The position numbers and the translations under genes are program-made. Source: Dokdonella_A sp035263065 (lineage in GTDB: Bacteria; Pseudomonadota; Gammaproteobacteria; Xanthomonadales; Rhodanobacteraceae). From it: 21,446 nucleotides of DNA. This document shows positions 1 through 4,810 of this stretch, in pieces (position 1 is the first letter of the stretch; the number at the start of each line of letters is the position of its first letter). The notes beneath the pieces were generated by a model, which saw only the letters and a list, made by a program, of their open reading frames with translations, was not told the origin of the DNA and ran no database searches. Location of the stretch: the NCBI GenBank assembly GCA_035263065.1, contig DATFRS010000155.1, positions 1-21,446 on the forward strand, given 5' to 3'.

Positions 1-498
1 AAGGCCGCCAAGGCGGCCAAGGCACCGACCGAGAAGCAATTGATCGCGAGCGCGATGACGGCCGCACCGCCCGCCGTCGCGAAGGGTGCGACCATCGTCT
101 CGATGGACGACAAGGGCATGCACACGATCCGCAAGGGCACCAACGCGTTCACCTGCATGGCCGACAACCCCGAGACGCCGGGCCCCGACCCGATGTGCGC
201 CGACAAGAACGCGATGGAATGGGTCGACGCGTGGGTCGGCCACAAGCCGCCGCCGACCGGCAAGGTCGGATTCATGTACATGCTCTCGGGCGGCACGGAC
301 GCGAGCAACACCGATCCGTACGCGACGACGCCCTCGGCCGGCAACCATTGGGTCAAGACCGGGCCGCACATCATGGTCGTCGGCGGCGATGCGGCGTTCT
401 ACGACGCGTATCCGAAGAGTCCCGATCCCGACACGACGCAGCCGTACGTGATGTGGGCCGGCACGCCGTATCAGCACCTGATGGCGCCGGTGAAGTGA
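1..498 (+). CDS. Conserved hypothetical protein, 5'-truncated by the window edge
   Basis: The frame is open from the first base and ends at TGA 496-498, so the true start lies upstream; the ATG and TTG codons near position 40-55 are internal. The visible part begins with a Lys/Ala-rich run (KAAKAAKAPTEK) that looks like a linker after an N-terminal segment not in the window. It continues into a compact domain rich in Gly, Pro, Asp and Met. Notable features are two cysteines in TCMADNPETPGPDPMCAD, the segment SGGTDASNTDPYAT, and a C-terminal MWAGTPYQHLMAPVK. From memory, this domain resembles a widespread proteobacterial family of small secreted proteins of unknown function, with the same 'TCM.DNP.TPGPDPMC' and 'GTPY.HLM.PV' blocks. 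No catalytic motif is recognisable and I assign no function. An intergenic repeat follows the stop directly and may serve as the transcript end. Confidence 0.75.
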   Translation, partial: KAAKAAKAPTEKQLIASAMTAAPPAVAKGATIVSMDDKGMHTIRKGTNAFTCMADNPETPGPDPMCADKNAMEWVDAWVGHKPPPTGKVGFMYMLSGGTDASNTDPYATTPSAGNHWVKTGPHIMVVGGDAAFYDAYPKSPDPDTTQPYVMWAGTPYQHLMAPVK

Positions 499-506
499 GC
501 TTTTCT

Positions 507-613
507 CCCTCTCCCGCTCTGCGGGAGAGGGTTGGGGTGAGGGCAATCTTGGTTCGACGTCACAAGATCGCCCTCATCCGCCTCCGGCACCTTCTCCCGC
601 AAGCGGGAGAAGG
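507..613. repeat. Dispersed intergenic repeat folding into nested hairpins
   Basis: Left hairpin: CCCTCTCCCGC (507-517), 3-nt loop, GCGGGAGAGGG (521-531), 11 bp perfect. Right hairpin: CCTTCTCCCGC (590-600), 2-nt loop, GCGGGAGAAGG (603-613), 11 bp perfect. Between them GTGAGGGCAATCTTG (about 536-550) pairs imperfectly with CAAGATCGCCCTCAT, so the unit forms a three-hairpin structure. The left arm recurs at 13366-13389. I associate such 'CTCTCCCGC' units with Xanthomonadales intergenic regions (REP-like). It sits just after the first gene's stop and may also act as a terminator. Confidence 0.75.
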
Positions 614-629
614 GAACAGCTTGCGCTGC

Positions 630-635
630 TAGAAT
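630..635 (+). promoter_or_regulatory. Candidate -10 box of the SDR gene
   Basis: TAGAAT lies in the context GCTAGAATCCGCG, 29 bp before the ATG at 665. The same context and distance occur before efpL (TACAAT, 2616-2621). No convincing -35 hexamer is seen 17 bp upstream, where the right arm of the dispersed repeat lies. Confidence 0.35.
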
Positions 636-664
636 CCGCGCCCTCGCATTCGAAGGGTGATTCC

Positions 665-1432
665 ATGCAGCTCGATCAGGTCAAGGCCGTCGTCACCGGC
701 GGTGCCTCCGGTCTCGGCTTCGCGGTCGCGAAGCATCTCGTGGCGCACGGTGCGAAGGTCGCGCTGCTCGATGTGAACGACGACAGGGGCAACGCGTCGG
801 CCGCCGAGCTCGGCGCGTCGGCGAGCTACTTCCGCGCCGACGTCACCAGCGAGGACGGCGTCGTCGCGACGCTGAAGGACGCACACGCGAAGCTCGGCGG
901 GCTCAACGCGGTCGTCAACTGCGCCGGCATCCTCGGCGCGGGGCGCGTGCTCGGCAAGGAAGGCCCGATGCCGCTGAAGACGTTCGCGATGACCGTGACC
1001 GTCAACCTGATCGGGAGCTTCAACGTCGCGAAGGCCGCGGCCGATCTGATGCAGCACAACACGCCGGGCGAAGACGGCGAGCGCGGCGTCATCGTCAACA
1101 CGGCGTCGGTCGCAGCGTACGAAGGCCAGATCGGCCAGGCGGCGTACTCGGCCTCGAAGGGCGGCGTCGTCGGCATGACGCTGCCGATGGCGCGCGAGTT
1201 CGCGCGCATCGGCGTGCGCGTCATGACGATCGCGCCGGGCGTGTTCCACACGCCGATGGTCGACGGCATGCCGGAGCAGGTCTACCAGTCGCTGTGCGCG
1301 CAGGTGCCGTATCCGTCGCGGCTCGGCAAGCCCGAGGAATACGCCGACACGGTCGCGTTCATCCTGCAGAACCGCTATCTCAACGGCGGCACGATCCGCA
1401 TCGACGGCGCCGTCCGTCTGGCTCCGAAGTAG
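665..1432 (+). CDS. SDR-family 3-hydroxyacyl-CoA dehydrogenase (HSD10-like)
   Basis: A 255-residue classical short-chain dehydrogenase/reductase. The NAD-binding glycine motif TGGASGLG is at about residues 11-18, the acidic LLDVN after beta-2 suggests NAD(H) preference, and NCAG is present. The catalytic triad is Ser148, Tyr161 and Lys165 (NTASVAAYEGQIGQAAYSASK), with the spacing of human HSD17B10 (S155/Y168/K172). The Q-x-A-Y-S-A-S-K-G-G-V block and the ending 'LNGGTIRIDGAVRL' are typical of type-2 3-hydroxyacyl-CoA dehydrogenases. These oxidise short-chain 3-hydroxyacyl-CoA in branched-chain amino acid or fatty acid degradation in the cytoplasm. The start ATG is preceded by GAAGGGTGATTCC, an acceptable ribosome binding site, and by a -10 box at 630. 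No beta-oxidation partner lies beside it, so the exact substrate is inferred from family only. Its stop is one base from the end of the convergent hxlR-type gene. Confidence 0.88.
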   Translation: MQLDQVKAVVTGGASGLGFAVAKHLVAHGAKVALLDVNDDRGNASAAELGASASYFRADVTSEDGVVATLKDAHAKLGGLNAVVNCAGILGAGRVLGKEGPMPLKTFAMTVTVNLIGSFNVAKAAADLMQHNTPGEDGERGVIVNTASVAAYEGQIGQAAYSASKGGVVGMTLPMAREFARIGVRVMTIAPGVFHTPMVDGMPEQVYQSLCAQVPYPSRLGKPEEYADTVAFILQNRYLNGGTIRIDGAVRLAPK

Positions 1433-1433
1433 G

Positions 1434-1835
1434 TTATTCGCGTCGGGTCTTTCGCGGCGTGCGCGCCTTCAACCGGCGCGTCGCGACGTCGAGCGCCACC
1501 GTGCCCGGCAGATGCTTCGTGCCCCAGCGCACGAGCGCGATCAGCACGTCGCCCATGTCCCTGCCTTTCGCGGTCAGCGAGTACGCGAAGCGCACCGGGC
1601 GTTCCTGATACGCCTTCTTCTCGATGAGGCCCGCTTCCTCAAGGCGCTTCAGGCGATCCGCCAGGATGTTGGTCGGCATGCGCTCGCTGGAAGCGAGCAG
1701 CTCGCCGTAGGTCGCCTTGCCGCCGAAGAGATCGCGGATGACCAGCAGCGACCACTTGTCGCCGATCAGGTCGAGCGTCGAGGCGACCGCGCAGTTGGAT
1801 CGCGCGTAGTCGGCCGGCTTGGCGGTGGGGTTCAT
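1434..1835 (-). CDS. HxlR-family winged-helix transcriptional regulator
   Basis: A 133-residue protein with the HxlR (DUF24) signature: 'C-A-V-A-S-T-L-D-L-I-G-D-K-W-S-L-L-V-I-R-D-L' at residues 15-36, 'RMPTNILADRLKRLEEAGLI' as recognition helix and start of wing, then 'YSLTAKGRDM...ALVRWG'. It binds DNA as a dimer, commonly repressing a divergent gene. Cys15 is the only cysteine and matches the conserved N-terminal Cys that senses electrophiles or oxidants in HypR/YodB-type members; a redox role here is inference. The C-terminal tail is basic (RRLKARTPRKTRRE). It is divergent from the membrane protein at 1927, with two palindromes in the gap, so autoregulation and control of that neighbour are likely. 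No strong Shine-Dalgarno precedes the ATG at 1835. Confidence 0.92.
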   Translation of the reverse strand: MNPTAKPADYARSNCAVASTLDLIGDKWSLLVIRDLFGGKATYGELLASSERMPTNILADRLKRLEEAGLIEKKAYQERPVRFAYSLTAKGRDMGDVLIALVRWGTKHLPGTVALDVATRRLKARTPRKTRRE

Positions 1836-1853
1836 GAAAAACAGCTTGCACTA

Positions 1854-1876
1854 GTCACTTGCAAAATGCAAGTCAC
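1854..1876. promoter_or_regulatory. Operator palindrome 1, probable HxlR-family site
   Basis: Core ACTTGCAAAATGCAAGT (1857-1873) is a perfect 7-bp inverted repeat with a 3-bp spacer, flanked by GTC and CAC. The same 23-bp arrangement recurs at 1891-1913. It overlaps the candidate -35 (TTGCAA, 1859-1864) of the membrane-protein gene. Assignment to the neighbouring regulator is inferred from position. Confidence 0.65.
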
Positions 1877-1887
1877 AGTGCTAGCGT
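1859..1887 (+). promoter_or_regulatory. Candidate sigma-70 promoter of the membrane-protein gene
   Basis: TTGCAA (1859-1864), a 17-bp spacer and TAGCGT (1882-1887) place the start of transcription near 1894. Operator 1 covers the -35 and operator 2 covers the predicted start point, an arrangement expected for repression. Confidence 0.45.
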
Positions 1888-1890
1888 CCA

Positions 1891-1913
1891 GTCACTTGCA
1901 AATCGCAAGTCAC
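1891..1913. promoter_or_regulatory. Operator palindrome 2, probable HxlR-family site
   Basis: ACTTGCAAATCGCAAGT (1894-1910) is flanked by GTC and CAC exactly as in operator 1. The centres are 37 bp apart, about 3.5 helical turns. It lies over the predicted transcription start of the gene at 1927. Confidence 0.65.
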
Positions 1914-1926
1914 TTGGAGATCCGCC

Positions 1927-2562
1927 ATGTCTGCAACCGTCTCTTCCGCTCCACTGCAACCTTCCGTGCGCCGCGCACCGGCGCCGATCGTGATCGTCCT
2001 CGCCGCATGGTTCGTCGCCGTCTTCGCGCTCGGCGCGAGCGGCGCATTCATGGCGCCCCCGAAGACGCCGCCTCTCGCCTTGCTGGTCGCCTTTGTCGCC
2101 CCGATCGCCTCGGCCGTGATCGCCTATCGCACGTCGACGCGCTTTCGCGAGTGGGTGCTCGGCATCGAGCCGCGCCTCCTCGTCACGCTGAACGCCTGGC
2201 GCTGGGCGGGGTTCACGTTCGTCGTGCTGTACGTCTACGGCATCCTGCCGGGATTCTTCGCGTGGCCGGCGGGCCTCGGCGACATGGCGATCGGCGCGAC
2301 CGCGCCGTGGATTCTCGGCCGCCTCGCGGCGTCGCCCTCCTTCGCCACGAGCAGCGCCTACATCCGCTGGAACCGCCTCGGCCTGCTCGATCTCTTCACC
2401 GCGATCAGCCTCGGCGCGATCGGCGGCTTCTTGCTCAGCGACCAGCCCGTCACGACCGCGCCGATGGCGACGCTTCCGCTCGTGCTGATCCCGGCGTTCA
2501 TGGTGCCGATCTTCATCCTGATGCACCTCGCGATGCTGGCGCAGGCGAAGCGCGCGGCATGA
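1927..2562 (+). CDS. Integral membrane protein of unknown function, HxlR-linked
   Basis: A 211-residue, strongly hydrophobic protein with about six membrane segments: about 20-42 (IVIVLAAWFVAVFALG), 48-68, 92-114 (FTFVVLYVYGILPGFF), 117-135, 150-170 (LLDLFTAISLGAIGGFLL) and 178-203. The N-terminus is a short Ser/Pro-rich stretch. I recognise no transporter or enzyme family motif. A polar/charged loop (RTSTRFREWVLGIEPRL, about residues 63-80) separates segments 2 and 3. The ATG at 1927 is preceded by TTGGAGATCCGCC, a good Shine-Dalgarno. The gene is divergent from the HxlR-type regulator, with twin operators over its promoter, so it is probably the regulator's main target and may be induced by the same signal. 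No other gene follows in the same apparent transcript except efpL, which has its own -10 box. Confidence 0.8.
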   Translation: MSATVSSAPLQPSVRRAPAPIVIVLAAWFVAVFALGASGAFMAPPKTPPLALLVAFVAPIASAVIAYRTSTRFREWVLGIEPRLLVTLNAWRWAGFTFVVLYVYGILPGFFAWPAGLGDMAIGATAPWILGRLAASPSFATSSAYIRWNRLGLLDLFTAISLGAIGGFLLSDQPVTTAPMATLPLVLIPAFMVPIFILMHLAMLAQAKRAA

Positions 2563-2615
2563 GCCGTGAGACCGGCGCTCGCGGGGACGAGCGCCGGCCG
2601 TGTCGGACGAGGCGC

Positions 2616-2621
2616 TACAAT
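2616..2621 (+). promoter_or_regulatory. Candidate -10 box of efpL
   Basis: TACAAT in the context GCTACAATGCGCG, 29 bp before the ATG at 2651. It is the same motif and distance as before the SDR gene. The motif lies inside any reading that would start efpL at 2600, which supports the later start. Confidence 0.4.
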
Positions 2622-2650
2622 GCGCGTCTTTCGTCCGAAGAATCCACGAA

Positions 2651-3214
2651 ATGAAGGCTTACGAAGTCAAGCGCGGCAACGTCGTCGAGCACGACGGCAA
2701 GGTCTGGCAGGTCCGCGACATCGAGCGCAGCTCGCCGCAGGGCCGCGGCGGCAACGTCACGTTCCGCTTCATCATGTACAGCGTGCCTGGCGCACAGAAG
2801 CTCGACCTTTCGCTGCGTTCGGAAGACGAGCTTCGCGAGACCGAGGTCACGCGCCGCGCCGTCACCTACTCGTACAAGGACGGCGACGCGTTCGTGTTCA
2901 TGGACAGCGAGGACTTCGCGCAGTACACGCTCGACGCCAATGTCGTCGGCGATGCCGCGGGCTACGTCGCCGACGGCATCGAGGGCTGCTACGTGCAGCT
3001 CATCGACGACGCGCCGGTCGCGCTGCAGCTGCCGCCGACGGTCACGCTCGAAGTCGTCGACACGGCGCCCGAGCTCAGGGGCGCGACCGCGACGAAGCGC
3101 CCCAAGCCGGCCAGGCTCGCGACCGGCATCGAGATCCAGGTGCCGGAATACGTCACGATCGGCGAGAAGATCCTCGTCAACACGACGACCGGCGAGTTCT
3201 CCGGCCGCGCGTGA
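2651..3214 (+). CDS. efpL: Elongation factor P-like protein EfpL (YeiP)
   Basis: A 187-residue paralogue of elongation factor P that binds the ribosome between the P and E sites and relieves stalling at proline-containing and related difficult sequences. It has the three-domain EF-P layout: an N-terminal KOW-like domain (MKAYEVKRGNVVEHDGKVWQV), an OB domain with 'YSYKDGDAFVFMDSEDFAQYTL', and a C-terminal OB domain ending 'STG/ATGIEIQVPEYVTIGEKILVNTTTGEFSGRA'. It matches E. coli YeiP in 'LELP-T-V-x-LE-V-V-x-TAP-x-x-(K/R)GA'. The loop that carries the modified Lys or Arg in EF-P reads SSPQGRGGN here, with Arg32 at the tip, as in YeiP/EfpL and unlike the PGKG-type EF-P loop. ATG 2651 is chosen because it aligns with the family N-terminus; an upstream ATG at 2600 would add 17 unrelated residues. 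Confidence 0.92.
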   Translation: MKAYEVKRGNVVEHDGKVWQVRDIERSSPQGRGGNVTFRFIMYSVPGAQKLDLSLRSEDELRETEVTRRAVTYSYKDGDAFVFMDSEDFAQYTLDANVVGDAAGYVADGIEGCYVQLIDDAPVALQLPPTVTLEVVDTAPELRGATATKRPKPARLATGIEIQVPEYVTIGEKILVNTTTGEFSGRA

Positions 3215-3221
3215 TCGAGCG

Positions 3222-4634
3222 TCAGTCGAACTCGAATCCGTTGTCGAACACGGTGTCGGCGACGAGCTTGGCGAGTCCGACGTAGAGCCCGTTCGGCGAT
3301 GCATTCGTCGTCGCGATGCTGCCGACGAGGAGACCGCCGTCCGCCGTCAGCGCGACGGTCGTGCCGGCATCGCCGAGATCGTCGTTCGGGGGCGGCGCGC
3401 TCGCGACGATGAGCTTTCCGCCGAGGCCGAACAAGGGATCGAGCTGACCGTCGGCCGTGAGGCGCGTGACGTTCGTCGTCTGGATCGACGCGGCGATGCT
3501 CAAGCCTACGATGACGAAGCGGCCCTGCCCGTCCTGGATGATCTCGAAGGCGACGTCGCTGAAGCTCGAGCCGAGGTCGTACGGAATGATCTGGCCGCCG
3601 TTGATGCCCCAGCTCGTGTCGAGGCTGCCGTTCGGCGTCAGCTTGAAGACGCCGATGTCGAGGTTCGGGCCCGGCTGCAGATCCATGACGCCGACGGCGA
3701 CGAACGAATTGTCGGGAAGCACGACGGCGTCGACGGCTTCGATGCCGCGGTAGCTCGCGAAACCCGAATCGAACAGCACGATGCCGCCGTTGCCGAACGT
3801 CGCATCGAGCTCGCCGGCCGGGTCGAGGCGCGCGAACGCCCACGACGCCGTCACGAGATCGCTCGTGGCGGCGTTGCCGATCAGCAGCGTGTCGCCGTTG
3901 GCGAGCGACTTGACGCCGAACGCGGTGCTCGACGGGAATCCCGGCCCGAAATCGATCGTCGCGGTGCCCGAACCGTTGAAGCCGGTGTCACGCGTGCCGT
4001 CGGTATTGAGCCGTGCGACGGCCATGCGCCCGTTGCCGTCCGAGTCGATCTCGGCCTGACCCGCGGCGACGATCTTGCCGTCCGCCTGCAGGCTGCAGCG
4101 CACCGCGAAATCGTCGCGCGATCCGCTCGGGCCGAGATCGAACGCGACCGTCGCGCGGCCGTCGACGCTGAATTGCGTGTCGATCGCGCCGGCGGAGGTC
4201 AGCCGGACGATGCCGAAGTCGCTGCCGTTCGTGTTCGGATCGCCCGACGCCACGCCGCAGACGACGATGCGCCCGTTCGGCTGCAGCAGCATGCTCGATG
4301 CGACGTCGTCGTTCGCGCCGCCGCCGTCGAAACCGGTGATGCGCTGACCCTGGATGCCGAAATCGGTGTCGAGCGTGCCGTTCGGATTCAGGCGCAGCAC
4401 GCCGATGTCGTCGGAGGTCTCGTTGTCGACCGTCGCCGAGACGACGATCTTGCCGTCCGGCTGCACGGCGAGATCGACGAAGGTGACGAAGCCGAGCGTG
4501 ATGCCGAACGGCGAGAAGCCGATCTGCTCGCGGCCCTGGATGCCGAAGCCGTCGAAGAATCCGCCGTCGTGCGCGCTCGCCGCACCGACGATGAGACCGA
4601 GCGCTGCCGCGAGCGCTGCGCGTGCCTTCTCCAT
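3222..4634 (-). CDS. Exported delta-60-repeat (beta-propeller-like) protein with C-terminal GFE tail
   Basis: A 470-residue protein. The N-terminal signal peptide MEKARAALAAALGLIVGAASA is followed by HDGGFF. The body is about seven imperfect units of 55-70 residues, each with the pattern 'x-Q-x-D/N-G-(K/R)-I-(V)-x-x-G ... (V/A)-x-R-L-x-x-x-G-x-(L/R)-D-x-x-F-G-x-x-G', which is the delta-60 repeat (TIGR02608) seen in secreted proteins and thought to fold as a propeller. It ends DTVFDNGFEFD, nearly the same tail as the divergent gene at 4811 (DTIFRDGFE). The start is ATG 4634: a strong GGGGAGG lies 8 nt upstream, and the signal peptide begins there, whereas the longer frame to 4784 adds a basic, non-conserved stretch. 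Location is periplasm, surface or medium. Ligand and role are unknown. It is divergent from the HzsA-like gene with a 176-bp shared upstream region. Confidence 0.85.
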   Translation of the reverse strand: MEKARAALAAALGLIVGAASAHDGGFFDGFGIQGREQIGFSPFGITLGFVTFVDLAVQPDGKIVVSATVDNETSDDIGVLRLNPNGTLDTDFGIQGQRITGFDGGGANDDVASSMLLQPNGRIVVCGVASGDPNTNGSDFGIVRLTSAGAIDTQFSVDGRATVAFDLGPSGSRDDFAVRCSLQADGKIVAAGQAEIDSDGNGRMAVARLNTDGTRDTGFNGSGTATIDFGPGFPSSTAFGVKSLANGDTLLIGNAATSDLVTASWAFARLDPAGELDATFGNGGIVLFDSGFASYRGIEAVDAVVLPDNSFVAVGVMDLQPGPNLDIGVFKLTPNGSLDTSWGINGGQIIPYDLGSSFSDVAFEIIQDGQGRFVIVGLSIAASIQTTNVTRLTADGQLDPLFGLGGKLIVASAPPPNDDLGDAGTTVALTADGGLLVGSIATTNASPNGLYVGLAKLVADTVFDNGFEFD

Positions 4635-4810
4635 GATGCCGCCTCCCCGGTTGCACGGCCCGGCCGGAATTGACCGGCGCCTCCCCGCGGACGATGGTAG
4701 CACCGCATATTTCGGGGTCTTGATGAACGGAGCCGCCCACCGTGTGCGGCCGGTCACGGCCCGCAGCGGGGTGCCGAGCCACACTTCGAGGGCCCGCGGG
4801 GAGAGGCGTC

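Noticed and set aside
507..613. CRISPR-like or insertion-sequence end
   Set aside because: The repeats are palindromic hairpins without regular spacers, transposase or target duplication.
2600..2650. Upstream ATG start for efpL
   Set aside because: The extra 17 residues are not part of the family, and the candidate -10 box lies inside that stretch.
2940..4673. 577-codon plus-strand open frame
   Set aside because: It spans the end of efpL and the antisense of the delta-60 protein, has Arg/Ser/Ala-rich low-complexity translation and no motif.
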